DNA from: Agromyces marinus
GTDB taxonomy: Bacteria; Actinomycetota; Actinomycetes; Actinomycetales; Microbacteriaceae
DNA: 64,000 nt
Direction: 5' to 3'
Assembly: GCF_021442325.1 (NCBI RefSeq)
Contig: NZ_CP087879.1
Span: 1,674,001 to 1,738,000, forward strand
In this document: positions 19,904-34,881 of the stretch, piece after piece
Layout of the letters: each line of letters opens with the position of its first letter
How positions within the stretch are numbered: the first letter of the stretch is position 1
Program-made: the position numbers and the translations under genes
Notes under the pieces: model-generated
Database searches by the model: none
Seen by the model: the letters and a program-made list of their open reading frames with translations, nothing else
What the model was told of the DNA's origin: nothing

Positions 19904-19961
19904 GTGGTCTCTCTCACAGGCGTGCGGATTCCCGCACGAGCGGTTGCGTGGCGGTGCGGTT

Positions 19962-21059
<1,098 letters not shown>

Positions 21060-21686
21060 CTATGACAGTAGCAGCAGGCCCGAAGTGCGCTCCGTGGCCG
21101 CCTGGAAGCGCTGCTGGACGTTCGCCCAGTCGACGATGTTCCAGAACGCCTTGACGTAGTCGGCGCGCACATTGCGGTAGTCGAGGTAGTAGGCGTGCTC
21201 CCACACGTCGAGCATGAGCAGCGGCACGACGCCCGCAGGCATGTTGGCCTGCTGGTCGAAGAACTGCAGGACGATCAGGCGCTGCCCGATCGAGTCCCAC
21301 GCGAGCACGGACCAACCGGAACCCTGCACGCCGAGCGCGGTCGCGGTGAAGTGCGCCTGGAACTTCTCGAACGAGCCGAAGTGGTCGGCGATCGCCGCCG
21401 CGAGCTCACCGGTGGGCGCGTCGCCGCCGTCCGGAGACATGTTCGTCCAGAAGATCGAGTGGTTGACGTGGCCGCCAAGGTTGAACGCGAGGTCCTTCTC
21501 GAGCTTGTTCACGTTCGCCAGGTCGCCGGAGTCGCGCGCCTCGGCGAGCTGCGCGAGCGCCGTGTTCGCACCCGTCACGTAGGCCTGGTGGTGCTTCGAG
21601 TGATGCAGCTCCATGATCGTGCCGCTGATCGACGGTTCGAGCGCCGAGTAGTCGTACGGCAGGTCGGGGAGGGTGTAGTCAGCCAT
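21060..21686 (-). CDS. sodA: Superoxide dismutase (Mn/Fe family)
   Basis: 208-aa cytoplasmic enzyme that dismutes superoxide. Metal ligands lie in [20 protein letters not shown], and the C-terminal [14 protein letters not shown]. Which metal is used cannot be fixed by eye. No signal peptide. A strong ribosome site (AGAAGGAGA) precedes the ATG, and TAGGAT (minus strand, 21754-21749) is a likely -10, giving a leader of about 55 nt. Flanked by whiA and gap. Confidence 0.96.
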   Translation of the reverse strand: MADYTLPDLPYDYSALEPSISGTIMELHHSKHHQAYVTGANTALAQLAEARDSGDLANVNKLEKDLAFNLGGHVNHSIFWTNMSPDGGDAPTGELAAAIADHFGSFEKFQAHFTATALGVQGSGWSVLAWDSIGQRLIVLQFFDQQANMPAGVVPLLMLDVWEHAYYLDYRNVRADYVKAFWNIVDWANVQQRFQAATERTSGLLLLS

Positions 21687-21748
21687 TGCTTCTCCTTCTC
21701 AGCGGCCGGGTCGACCGGACGTCTGCCCGGCGGACCGCGGCCTGTTCG

Positions 21749-21754
21749 ATCCTA
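21749..21754 (-). promoter_or_regulatory. -10 box for sodA
   Basis: TAGGAT on the minus strand in the 127-base gap between whiA and sodA. Predicted start near 21742. No convincing -35. Confidence 0.4.
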
Positions 21755-21813
21755 TGCCCGTGCGAGGGGCGGATGTCGGGGCTGCATCGGGATCGCCCGG
21801 CAGCCCTCGAGGC

Positions 21814-22794
21814 TCAGACGTCGTCGAGGTCCGCGGGCAGGTTCGCCTCGGTGCCCGGGATCCCGAGCTCCGCGGCCCGTTTGTCGGCCATCGCGAGCAG
21901 ACGCCGGATGCGCCCCGCCACGGCATCCTTGGTCAGCGGCGGGTCCGCGTGGTGGCCGAGCTCGTCGAGGCTCGCGTCACGGTGCGCGAGCCGCAGGTCG
22001 CCGGCGTAGCGGAGGTGATCGGGGATCTCCTCCCCGAGGATCTCCATCGCGCGCTCGACCCTCGCGCACGCCGCGACCGCGGCCTGCGCCGACCGGCGGA
22101 GGTTGGCGTCGTCGAAGTTGACGAGGCGGTTCGCCGTCGCGCGGACCTCGCGCCGCTGACGCATCTCCTCCCAGTTGCGCACGGTGTCGCTCGCACCCAT
22201 GAGCGCGAGCATGGCGCTGATCGCCTCGCCGTCGCGGACGACGACGCGGTGCACGCCCCGCACCTCGCGGGCCTTGGCCGCGACGCCGAGCCGACCGGCG
22301 GCGCCGACGAGCGCCATGGCCGTCTCACCGCCGGGGCACGTGATCTCGAGGGCCGCGGAGCGCCCCGGGTCGGTGAGGCTTCCGCGCGCCAGGAACGCGC
22401 CGCGCCAGACGGCGGCGACCTCGTCGCGCGACCCGGTCGTGAGCTTGTTCGGGAGCCCGCGGACCGGTCGACGGCGGGCGTCGAGCAGGCCCGTCTGGCG
22501 GGCGAGCGTCTCGCCGCCGTCGAGCACGCGCACGAGGTACTGGTTCGTGCGGCGGAGTCCGGACGCACCGATCACCGAGACGTCCGGGCGCACCCCGTAC
22601 AGTTCGCCGAGGTCGCGGGTCACGCGGCGCGCGATGCCCGGGGCGTCGAGTTCGGCCTCGATCGCGATGCGGCCCGAGATGATGTGGAGTCCACCGGCGA
22701 ATCGGAGCACGGACGCCAGTTCCGCGGCGCGCACCGAGGTCCTCGTGACCTCGATCTTCGCCAGCTCCTCTTTCACCTCAGCCGTCAGGGCCAC
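21814..22794 (-). CDS. whiA: DNA-binding protein WhiA
   Basis: 326 aa. WhiA is a conserved regulator of sporulation or cell division genes in Gram-positive bacteria. The N-terminal and central part is a degenerate LAGLIDADG homing-endonuclease fold ([19 protein letters not shown]), and the C-terminus has a helix-turn-helix (around [15 protein letters not shown]-type sequence, here [18 protein letters not shown]). The GTG start follows AGAGGA, 43 bases after rapZ. The uvrC-rapZ-whiA order is a conserved actinobacterial cluster. Confidence 0.95.
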   Translation of the reverse strand: MALTAEVKEELAKIEVTRTSVRAAELASVLRFAGGLHIISGRIAIEAELDAPGIARRVTRDLGELYGVRPDVSVIGASGLRRTNQYLVRVLDGGETLARQTGLLDARRRPVRGLPNKLTTGSRDEVAAVWRGAFLARGSLTDPGRSAALEITCPGGETAMALVGAAGRLGVAAKAREVRGVHRVVVRDGEAISAMLALMGASDTVRNWEEMRQRREVRATANRLVNFDDANLRRSAQAAVAACARVERAMEILGEEIPDHLRYAGDLRLAHRDASLDELGHHADPPLTKDAVAGRIRRLLAMADKRAAELGIPGTEANLPADLDDV

Positions 22795-22837
22795 GTGGTC
22801 GTCCTCTCTGTCGTGCGGTGGCGCTCGACGCGCCGGT

Positions 22838-23710
22838 TCATTCCCTGCCCAGGTCGCGGTGCTTCACGCTGACCGCGAGGCCGGGGATCGTTCCGAGTCT
22901 CGCCGCGAGTTCGCGGACGAGTGCGACCGATCGGTGCTTGCCCCCGGTGCAGCCGATCGCGATCGTCGCGTGTCGCTTGCTCTCGCGCTGGTAGCCGTCG
23001 AGCACGGGCCGCAGCGCCGCCAGGTAGGCGTCGAGGAACTCGCCGGCGCCGAGCTGTTCGAGCACGTAGTCGCTCACCCGGGCGTCCTCGCCCGTGAGCG
23101 CACGGAGGTCGGGATCCCAGAACGGGTTGGGCAGGAAGCGCGCGTCGGCGACGAGGTCGGCGTCGGGCGGGAGACCGTACTTGAAGCCGAAGCTCTGGAC
23201 CGTCACCCGGATGCCGGCGCGCCCCTGCTCGGCGAAGGTCTCGGTGACGAGGTTCGCGAGCTGGTGGATGTTCAGGCCGGAGGTGTCGACGAGGATGTCG
23301 CTCGACTCGCGGACCGCGGCCAACCGGTTCCGCTCGGCGGCGATGCCGTCGAGCAGGGTGCCGTCCCCCTGCAGCGGATGGGGGCGCCGGACCGAGTCGA
23401 AGCGGCGCACGAGCACGGCGTCGTCCGCGTCGAGGAAGACGACGCGCACGTCGACCTTGTCCCTCAGGGACTCGACCATCTGCTGGAGCTCGGAGAAGAA
23501 CTCGCCGCCGCGGATGTCGACCACGGCCGCGATGCGCGGCAGCGACTCCCCCGCGTGCTGGGCGAGCTCGACGAGTGGCCGGAGCATCTGCGGCGGCAGG
23601 TTGTCGACGACGTACCAGCCCAGGTCTTCGAGCGCGTCGGCCGCGGTCGATCGTCCGGCCCCCGACATCCCCGTGACGATGAGCATCTCCTGACGGTCGC
23701 CGTCGGTCAT
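22838..23710 (-). CDS. rapZ: RNase adapter / nucleotide-binding protein RapZ
   Basis: 290 aa. It has an N-terminal P-loop GMSGAGRST (residues 14-22) and the conserved C-terminal block [19 protein letters not shown]. In E. coli RapZ guides RNase E to a small RNA; in Gram-positive bacteria the role is less clear. It lies between uvrC and whiA. The ATG has a strong site, AGGAAGGAGCG, and a TAGGCT -10 overlaps the uvrC stop, so it can be transcribed apart from uvrC. Confidence 0.95.
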   Translation of the reverse strand: MTDGDRQEMLIVTGMSGAGRSTAADALEDLGWYVVDNLPPQMLRPLVELAQHAGESLPRIAAVVDIRGGEFFSELQQMVESLRDKVDVRVVFLDADDAVLVRRFDSVRRPHPLQGDGTLLDGIAAERNRLAAVRESSDILVDTSGLNIHQLANLVTETFAEQGRAGIRVTVQSFGFKYGLPPDADLVADARFLPNPFWDPDLRALTGEDARVSDYVLEQLGAGEFLDAYLAALRPVLDGYQRESKRHATIAIGCTGGKHRSVALVRELAARLGTIPGLAVSVKHRDLGRE

Positions 23711-23747
23711 GCGTTCGGCGCTCCTTCCTGCAGTCCCCCGAGCGTCC

Positions 23748-23753
23748 AGCCTA
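23748..23753 (-). promoter_or_regulatory. Candidate -10 box for rapZ
   Basis: TAGGCT on the minus strand; its TAG is the stop codon of uvrC. It would give a start near 23741 and a leader of about 30 nt carrying the AGGAAGGAG site. A contrast to the leaderless cases elsewhere in the window. Confidence 0.35.
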
Positions 23754-25676
23754 GTCGTCGACCGGTCGGCCCGTTCCCTCCAGGTGCCGCCTGATGGCCG
23801 CCGCGAGGGTCGGCCCGACGCCGGGGACCTCGCCGATGGCCGCTTCGTCGGCCTGGCGCAGGCGCGCGACCGATCCGAAGTGCTTGAGCAGGGCCTTCAC
23901 GCGCGCGGGCCCGAGGCCCGGCACCTCGGAGAGGACCGTGGCGATGTCGCGCTTCCGACGTTGCCGTTGGTGGGTGATGGCGAATCGGTGCGCCTCGTCG
24001 CGGATCCGCTGGAACAGGAAGAGGGCATCGCTGTTGCGCGGCAGGATGACCGGGAAGTCGGAGTCCGGGGTCCAGATCTCCTCCAGCCGCTTCGCGATGC
24101 CGCAGAGGTACACGCCCTGCACGCCCGCCTCGCGCAGTGCGCGCTCGGCGGCCGCGACCTGCGGTCGTCCGCCGTCGACGACGAGGAGGTTCGGGCGATA
24201 GGCGAACTTCGAGCGGCGGGCGGATGACACGACCTCGCCCTCCGCCGTGACGTCGAGGTCCGACGCGGCATCCGCCTCGGCCGGATGCCCGGCCGCCTCG
24301 CCCAGGTGGGCGAGACGACGGGTCAGGACCTGGTGGATCGAATCGGTGTCGTCGCTCGAGCTCGGAATCGTGAAGCGCCGGTACTCGTCCTTCCGAGGGA
24401 GGCCGTCTTCGAAGACCACCATCGAGGCGACGATGTTCGTGCCGCTGAGGTGCGACACGTCGAAGCACTCGATGCGCAGGGGCGCGTCGGCCATGCCGAG
24501 CGACTCCTGGATGTCTTCCAGCGCGCGCGATCGCGCGGTGAAGTCGGCGCTCCGGCGCGTCTTGTACAGCATGAGCGTCTGCCGTGCGTTCTGGGTGGCG
24601 GTCTCGAGCAGCGCGGCCTTGTCGCCGCGCCTGGCCGCTCGGAGGCGCACCTTCCGGCCTCCGCGGTCGGCGAGCCACCCCTCGAGCGCCTCCGCGTCGT
24701 CCGGCAGCGCCGGGACGACGACCTCGGCCGGCGGGCGGAGGTCTGCACCGTACGCGTGCTGGACGACCGAGTCGACGAGGTCGCCGAGGGTCATGTCGAG
24801 CTCGGTGTCGACGGTCCAGGAGTGCACGCCGCGGACCCGCCCGCCGCGGACCGTGAACAGGTGCACGGCGGCCGCCAGTTCGTCGTGGTCGATGCCGAAC
24901 ACGTCGACGTCGACATGCTCGCGCAGCACGACCGCGCTCTTCTCGAAGAAGGACTCGGCGGCCTGGAGTTCGTCGCGGCGGCGAGCTGCGGTCTCGTAGT
25001 CCTGCACGGCGGCGGCCGCGCGCATCTGCTGCTCGAGGACGGTCACGATCCGTCGGTCCTGGTTCTGCATGAACGCGACGAACCGCGCCACGTTCGCACG
25101 GTGCTCCTCGACCGTGACGGCGCCGGAGCAGGGACCGAAGCAGCGGCCGATCTGGCCTGCGAAGCAGGGCTTGCCGGACTGCATGGCGCGCTTGTAGTCG
25201 GAATCCTTGCAGGTGCGGATGGGGAACAGCTTCAACAGCAGGTCGAGCGTCTCGTTGACCGCCCAGACCTTCGGATACGGACCGAAGTACTTGGCCCCGG
25301 GGATCCCGCGCCGCCGGGTGACGATGGCGCGCGGGGCCTCGTCGGCGAGGGTGACCGCCAGGTACGGGTAGGACTTGTCGTCGCGGTACTTGACGTTGAA
25401 CGGCGGGTCGAACTCCTTGATCCAGGTGTACTCGAGCTGGAGGGCCTCGATGTCGTTGCCGACGACGGTCCATTCGACGGATGCGGCGGTCGTGACCATC
25501 CGCCGTGTGCGCTCGTGCAGGGTGTGCAGCGGTGCGAAGTAGTTCGACAGGCGCGCCCGGAGGCTCTTCGCCTTGCCGACGTACAGCACCCGATGGTCCG
25601 CATCGCGGAACCGGTAGACGCCGGGATCCGTCGGGATCTCGCCCGGGCGCGGCCGATAGGCAACCGTCGCCGCCAT
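23751..25676 (-). CDS. uvrC: Excinuclease ABC subunit C
   Basis: 641 aa, makes both incisions in nucleotide excision repair. Order of domains: GIY-YIG nuclease (DPGVYRFRD near residue 20, [18 protein letters not shown]), a Cys-rich patch ([13 protein letters not shown]), UVR region (around [12 protein letters not shown]), RNase H-like 5' nuclease ([11 protein letters not shown] ... [11 protein letters not shown]), and C-terminal helix-hairpin-helix pair ([31 protein letters not shown]). The junction with uvrA reads GTGAGCATG: the ATG at 25676 starts two bases after the uvrA stop, while an in-frame GTG at 25682 overlaps it. Confidence 0.96.
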   Translation of the reverse strand: MAATVAYRPRPGEIPTDPGVYRFRDADHRVLYVGKAKSLRARLSNYFAPLHTLHERTRRMVTTAASVEWTVVGNDIEALQLEYTWIKEFDPPFNVKYRDDKSYPYLAVTLADEAPRAIVTRRRGIPGAKYFGPYPKVWAVNETLDLLLKLFPIRTCKDSDYKRAMQSGKPCFAGQIGRCFGPCSGAVTVEEHRANVARFVAFMQNQDRRIVTVLEQQMRAAAAVQDYETAARRRDELQAAESFFEKSAVVLREHVDVDVFGIDHDELAAAVHLFTVRGGRVRGVHSWTVDTELDMTLGDLVDSVVQHAYGADLRPPAEVVVPALPDDAEALEGWLADRGGRKVRLRAARRGDKAALLETATQNARQTLMLYKTRRSADFTARSRALEDIQESLGMADAPLRIECFDVSHLSGTNIVASMVVFEDGLPRKDEYRRFTIPSSSDDTDSIHQVLTRRLAHLGEAAGHPAEADAASDLDVTAEGEVVSSARRSKFAYRPNLLVVDGGRPQVAAAERALREAGVQGVYLCGIAKRLEEIWTPDSDFPVILPRNSDALFLFQRIRDEAHRFAITHQRQRRKRDIATVLSEVPGLGPARVKALLKHFGSVARLRQADEAAIGEVPGVGPTLAAAIRRHLEGTGRPVDD

Positions 25677-25678
25677 GC

Positions 25679-28570
<2,892 letters not shown>

Positions 28571-28576
28571 CCTCCG

Positions 28577-28582
28577 AGTCTA
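28577..28582 (-). promoter_or_regulatory. -10 box for leaderless uvrA mRNA
   Basis: TAGACT on the minus strand, then CGGAGG (6 nt) and GTG. The uvrB start has the same hexamer at nearly the same distance. Confidence 0.55.
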
Positions 28583-28625
28583 CGAACCACCTCCGACACT
28601 GCCGGCTCGCACACGAGCGCTCTCA

Positions 28626-28641
28626 GCGAACACACGTTCGA
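28626..28641. promoter_or_regulatory. LexA/SOS-box-like palindrome upstream of uvrA
   Basis: Sequence GCGAACACACGTTCGA, a GAAC-N4-GTTC palindrome with matching flanks, agreeing with the actinobacterial and Bacillus-type SOS consensus (CGAACRNRYGTTYG in its core). It lies in the 102-base gap between uvrB and uvrA, about 45 bp upstream of the uvrA -10. SOS control of uvrA is inferred from this site only. Confidence 0.6.
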
Positions 28642-28672
28642 AGACCGGCCGGATCGCAGGTGCGGGCTCCGC

Positions 28673-30733
<2,061 letters not shown>

Positions 30734-30740
30734 GCACGCA

Positions 30741-30746
30741 AGTCTA
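30741..30746 (-). promoter_or_regulatory. -10 box for leaderless uvrB mRNA
   Basis: TAGACT on the minus strand, then TGCGTGC (7 nt) and the ATG of uvrB. It lies in the 99-base gap after coaE. I see no SOS palindrome here. Confidence 0.5.
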
Positions 30747-30832
30747 GGTTCCACCGCCGACACCGCGGCCGGGTGCGATGTCGACGCCGGGTCCGGCGCA
30801 GGCGGTACCGGGGTGCGCGCGCCGCGGCCGCG

Positions 30833-31462
30833 TCATCCGCTCGGCTGCGCCCGCTTCGCCCGCCGCGCGCGATCGACGTCCACCCACAGCGCGTCCGCCT
30901 GGCTCATGGTGTGGGCGATGGTCCCGCCCGTGTCGATGACCACGTCCGCGACCGCGCGCCGCTCCTCGTCGCCGATCTGCGCGTCGACGCGCGCCTCGGC
31001 GTGGATGGGGTCGAGGCCGCGCTCCTCGACGAGGCGCGAGACCTGGGCGCGCTTGGGCGCGCTCGTGACGACAACGAGGTCGAACGGATGGTCCACCTGC
31101 GCCTCGACGAGCAGCGGAACGTCGTACACCACGACGGCGTCGGGGTCCTCGGCATCCGCTTCGGCGATCAGGCGACCCGAGAGTTCGCGGACCGCCGGGT
31201 GCACGATGGCGTTCAGCCGTGCGCGCGCATCCTCGTCGTGGAAGACGAGGTCGCCGAGGCGCTGTCGGTCGAGCGTGCCGTCGGCACGGAGCATGCCTTC
31301 GCCGAACTCGGCGGCGATCGCCCGCAGGCACGCGCTTCCCGGTTCGACGACGCGACGCGCGAGCTGGTCGGCGTCGAGATGGATGGCGCCGTGCTCGACG
31401 AGCCTGCGCGCGACGGTGGACTTGCCCGACGCGATGCCGCCGGTGAGGCCGATCAGATACAC
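30833..31462 (-). CDS. coaE: Dephospho-CoA kinase
   Basis: 209 aa, the last enzyme of coenzyme A synthesis; it phosphorylates the ribose 3'-OH of dephospho-CoA. The P-loop is GLTGGIASGKST (residues 5-16), with HLDADQLARRVVEPG and VVVYDVPLLVEA as further family blocks. Many bacteria, including mycobacteria, have a UPF0157 fusion at the C-terminus; here it is absent and the protein ends in a basic tail. The GTG start is six bases after TAGGCT and lacks a ribosome site. Confidence 0.95.
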   Translation of the reverse strand: MYLIGLTGGIASGKSTVARRLVEHGAIHLDADQLARRVVEPGSACLRAIAAEFGEGMLRADGTLDRQRLGDLVFHDEDARARLNAIVHPAVRELSGRLIAEADAEDPDAVVVYDVPLLVEAQVDHPFDLVVVTSAPKRAQVSRLVEERGLDPIHAEARVDAQIGDEERRAVADVVIDTGGTIAHTMSQADALWVDVDRARRAKRAQPSG

Positions 31463-31468
31463 ATCGAC

Positions 31469-31474
31469 AGCCTA
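31469..31474 (-). promoter_or_regulatory. -10 box for leaderless coaE mRNA
   Basis: TAGGCT on the minus strand, then GTCGAT (6 nt) and the GTG of coaE. It lies just after the rpsA terminator. Confidence 0.5.
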
Positions 31475-31508
31475 TTGCGTCGCCGGGCGCCGATGCCGCC
31501 CGGAACGC

Positions 31509-31541
31509 CGGAAGGCCGGCCCCAGCGGGACCGGCCTTCCG
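31509..31541 (-). terminator. Terminator of rpsA
   Basis: An 11-bp stem (CGGAAGGCCGG, 31509-31519, with 31531-31541) and an inner CCC/GGG stem around AGC. It lies about 30 bases after the rpsA stop on the minus strand and separates it from coaE. Confidence 0.7.
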
Positions 31542-31571
31542 TTGTTCGAGCAGCCTGCGGCTGCTCGGCGA

Positions 31572-33014
31572 TCAGTTGCTCGAGAGCTTCTCGCGCAGCG
31601 CCGCGAGCGACGCGTCGTCGGCGAGGGTGCCGGACCCGGCCGAGTCGCTCGAGAACGACGAACCCGTGAACGAGTCGTCTTCCGCCTGGGCCGCGATCGT
31701 GGCCGCGACCTGCTTCTTGTGCGCCTCCCAGCGAGCCTGCGCGGCAGCGTACTCCTGCTCCCACGCCTCGCGCGCGGACTCGAAGCCCTCGCGCCACTCG
31801 TTGGTCTCCGGGTCGAAGCCCTCCGGGTACTTGTAGTTGCCCTGCTCGTCGTACTCGGTGAGCATGCCGTAGAGCGCCGGGTCGAACTCGGTGCCCTCGG
31901 GGTCGACGCCGTCGTTCGCCTGCTTGAGCGACAGCGAGATGCGACGACGCTCGAGGTCGATGTCGATGACCTTGACGAAGACCTCTTCGCCCACCGAGAC
32001 GACCTGCTCGGCCAGCTCGACGTGGCGACCCGACAGCTCCGAGATGTGCACGAGGCCCTCGATGCCGTCTGCGACGCGGACGAACGCACCGAACGGCACC
32101 AGCTTGGTGACCTTGCCCGGGGTGACCTGGCCGATCGCGTGCGTGCGCGCGAAGACCTGCCACGGGTCCTCCTGCGTCGCCTTGAGCGACAGCGAGACGC
32201 GCTCGCGGTCGAGCTCGACGGAGAGCACCTCGACGGTGACCTCCTGGCCGACCTCGACGACCTCGGACGCGTGCTCGATGTGCTTCCAGGAGAGCTCCGA
32301 GACGTGGACGAGACCGTCGACGCCACCGAGGTCGACGAACGCACCGAAGTTGACGATCGACGAGATGACGCCCTTGCGGATCTGGCCCGGGTGGAGGTTC
32401 TGGAGGAAGGTCGAACGCGACTCCGACTGGGTCTGCTCGAGGAGGGCACGGCGCGACAGGACCACGTTGTTGCGGTTCTTGTCGAGTTCGAGGATCTTGG
32501 CCTCGAGCTCCTGGCCGAGGTACGGCGTGAGGTCGCGGACGCGGCGGAGCTCGATGAGCGATGCGGGCAGGAAGCCGCGCAGGCCGATGTCGACGATGAG
32601 GCCGCCCTTGACGACCTCGATGACCTGGCCGGTGACGACGCCGTCGTTCTCCTTGATCTTCTCCACGTCGCCCCAAGCGCGCTCGTACTGCGCGCGCTTC
32701 TTGGACAGGATCAGACGGCCTTCCTTGTCCTCCTTCTGGAGAACGAGGGCCTCGACGGTGTCGCCGACCTCGACGACCTCGCTGGGGTCGACGTCGTGCT
32801 TGATGGAGAGTTCGCGCGAGGGGATGACGCCCTCGGTCTTGTAGCCGACGTCGAGGAGGACCTCGTCGCGGTCGATCTTCACGACGGTGCCCTCGATGAG
32901 GTCGCCGTCGTTGAAGAACTTGAGGGTCTTCTCGACCGCGGCGAGGAAGTCGTCAGCAGAACCGATGTCGTTGATCGCGACCTGCTTGGGTGCCTTGGTC
33001 GTTACGGTGGTCAT
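31572..33014 (-). CDS. rpsA: 30S ribosomal protein S1
   Basis: 480 aa with four S1 RNA-binding repeats: DGDLIEGTVVKIDRDEVLLD, the NDGVVTGQVIEVVKGGLIVD repeat, LHPGQIRKGVISSIVNFGAF, and IGQVTPGKVTKLVPFGAFVR. This is the four-repeat actinobacterial type rather than the six of E. coli. The tail after about residue 370 (YDEQGNYKYPEGFDPETNEW onward) is acidic, Glu/Ala-rich and likely helical, ending in a Ser-rich linker. It binds mRNA at the ribosome; its promoter region is the 140-base gap upstream. ATG at 33014. Confidence 0.96.
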   Translation of the reverse strand: MTTVTTKAPKQVAINDIGSADDFLAAVEKTLKFFNDGDLIEGTVVKIDRDEVLLDVGYKTEGVIPSRELSIKHDVDPSEVVEVGDTVEALVLQKEDKEGRLILSKKRAQYERAWGDVEKIKENDGVVTGQVIEVVKGGLIVDIGLRGFLPASLIELRRVRDLTPYLGQELEAKILELDKNRNNVVLSRRALLEQTQSESRSTFLQNLHPGQIRKGVISSIVNFGAFVDLGGVDGLVHVSELSWKHIEHASEVVEVGQEVTVEVLSVELDRERVSLSLKATQEDPWQVFARTHAIGQVTPGKVTKLVPFGAFVRVADGIEGLVHISELSGRHVELAEQVVSVGEEVFVKVIDIDLERRRISLSLKQANDGVDPEGTEFDPALYGMLTEYDEQGNYKYPEGFDPETNEWREGFESAREAWEQEYAAAQARWEAHKKQVAATIAAQAEDDSFTGSSFSSDSAGSGTLADDASLAALREKLSSN

Positions 33015-33154
33015 GTAGTGGATGCTCCGAATGGACAATATCGGGCCCGACGCGGTGAGTGTTTCTTGGATTGGTCCGCGACGGGCAGGCGGACAGGATT
33101 GTCACACGAGTGACGCTCCATCGTAGCGGGATGCGGGAGCCCCCGGCAACCCGG

Positions 33155-34819
33155 TCAGCAACCCATCGCCGAGCGCAGCGTGTCGAGCCCCACCCCGCCC
33201 AGCCCGAGCGCCCGCGAGTGGAACGAGCGGATGTCGAAGCCGGCGCCCTCGCGCCGGCGCACCTCGTCGCGCAGCTGCTCCCAGATCCGCTGGCCCACCT
33301 TGTACGACGGCGCCTGCCCCGGCCAGCCGAGGTAGCGGTGCACCTCGAACCGCACGAACTCCGCGGGCATGTTCACGTTCCGGCCGAGGAACTCGAACGC
33401 GTACTCCCCCGTCCAGGTGCCCGCGCCGTCGGGGCGCGGCTTGCCCAGGTGCACGCCGAGGTCGAGCACGACGCGCGCCGCGCGCAGGCGCTGGCCGTCG
33501 AGCATCCCGAGCCGGTCGGCGGGGTCGTCGAGGTAGCCGAGTTCCTCCATGAGCCGCTCGGCGTAGAGGGCCCAGCCTTCGGCGTGGCCCGACGTGCCGG
33601 CGAGCTGTCGTCGCCACGTGTTGAGCGTGCCGCGGTTCACGACCGCCTGCCCGATCTGCAGGTGGTGCCCCGGAACGCCCTCGTGGTACACCGTCGTCTT
33701 CTCGCGCCACGTGTCGAACTCGGTGACCCCCTCCGGCACCGACCACCACATCCGGCCCGGCCGCGAGAAGTCGTCGCTCGGACCCGTGTAGTAGATCCCG
33801 CCCTCCTGGGTCGGCGCGATGAGGCATTCGAGCGTGCGGATCTCCTCCGGGATGTCGAACTGGGTGGCGCCCAACTCGGCCACCGCCAGGTCACTGGTCT
33901 CCTGCATCCATGCGCGAAGGGCGTCCGTGCCACGGAGCTTGCGCGACGGGTCGCGTTCGAGGTGCGCGACCGCCTCCTCCACGCTCGCTCCCGGAAGGAT
34001 CTCGTTCGCGATCGACTGCTGCTCGGCGACCATGCGCGCGAGTTCCTCGAGTCCCCACTCGTACGTCTCGTCGAGGTCGACGACCGCGCCCAGGAAGCGC
34101 CTGGAGGCCAGCGCGTAGCGCTCCCGTCCGACCGCGTCCTCCGGGCCCGCCGCAGGCGCGAGCTCGCCGTCGAGGAACTCCGCGAGCCGTGCGTACGCGG
34201 ATGCCGCGGCCGCCGCGCCGTCGTCGAGGTCACGTCGGAGCGCGTCTCCAGCCGTGCCCTCGGCACCAGCTGCGAACGAGGCGAAGAAGCCGTCCGCTCG
34301 AGCCTGGCGGCGCGCCTGCTCGGCGACCTCGCGGACCTGCCGGATCGCGGGAACGGTGCCGGCACGGATGCCCGCGCGGAGCGTGGCGAGGTAGCCGTCG
34401 ATCGCGTCCGGGACGCCCCGGAGGCGCGTCGCGATGCGAGCCCACGCCTCCTCGTCGCCCGTCGGCATGAGATCGAACACCTCCCGGATCTCCTGCGGCG
34501 GGCTCGCGATGACGTTGAGGTCGCGCAGGTGGAGATCCGCAGCATCCGATTCGAGCGCCAGCTCCAGCTCGCTCCCGAGGTCGTCGACCGTGATCTCGTC
34601 GACGTCGTCGGCGGCCACCGCACTGCGGAGCTCCGCGAGCGTCGCCCGCGTCGCCGCGACGCGGGCCGCATGGCCCTCGGGTGAGAAGTCCGGAAGCCGG
34701 TGGTCCTGGTCCGTTCGCCCGAGATGCGTGCCGAGCGTCGGCTGCAGTTCGACGATGGTGTCGACCCAGGCTTCGGCGATGCGGTCGACGTCGGTCGGGG
34801 TGCGATCTGCGATGGTCAT
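33155..34819 (-). CDS. DUF885 family protein, putative metallopeptidase
   Basis: 554 aa. The C-terminal half has the family signature YHEGVPGHHLQ (HE-x5-HH), which looks like a zinc-peptidase site, and GHAEGWALYAERLMEELGYL. DUF885 proteins are thought to be metal-dependent carboxypeptidase-like enzymes; substrate unknown. No signal peptide, so cytoplasmic. ATG at 34819 follows AGAGGAA. It lies between rpsA and polA, which are neighbours in mycobacteria, so it is probably an insertion into an otherwise conserved order. Confidence 0.85.
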   Translation of the reverse strand: MTIADRTPTDVDRIAEAWVDTIVELQPTLGTHLGRTDQDHRLPDFSPEGHAARVAATRATLAELRSAVAADDVDEITVDDLGSELELALESDAADLHLRDLNVIASPPQEIREVFDLMPTGDEEAWARIATRLRGVPDAIDGYLATLRAGIRAGTVPAIRQVREVAEQARRQARADGFFASFAAGAEGTAGDALRRDLDDGAAAAASAYARLAEFLDGELAPAAGPEDAVGRERYALASRRFLGAVVDLDETYEWGLEELARMVAEQQSIANEILPGASVEEAVAHLERDPSRKLRGTDALRAWMQETSDLAVAELGATQFDIPEEIRTLECLIAPTQEGGIYYTGPSDDFSRPGRMWWSVPEGVTEFDTWREKTTVYHEGVPGHHLQIGQAVVNRGTLNTWRRQLAGTSGHAEGWALYAERLMEELGYLDDPADRLGMLDGQRLRAARVVLDLGVHLGKPRPDGAGTWTGEYAFEFLGRNVNMPAEFVRFEVHRYLGWPGQAPSYKVGQRIWEQLRDEVRRREGAGFDIRSFHSRALGLGGVGLDTLRSAMGC

Positions 34820-34842
34820 GCGTTCCTCTTCCATTCCCGGAC

Positions 34843-34881
34843 GAGCGGATGCCGCGGCAGCACGCCACGGCATCGTCGCTC
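34843..34881 (-). terminator. Hairpin at the end of polA
   Basis: GAGCG-GATGCCG (34843-34854) pairs with CGGCATC (34868-34874) and CGCTC (34877-34881), with a two-base bulge. It overlaps the polA stop codon and precedes the DUF885 gene. Another GGATGCC/GGCATC inverted pair. Confidence 0.45.

Noticed and set aside
23207-25473. Second long frames across uvrC and rapZ on both strands
   Set aside because: They cross confirmed genes in other frames and lack recognisable domains.
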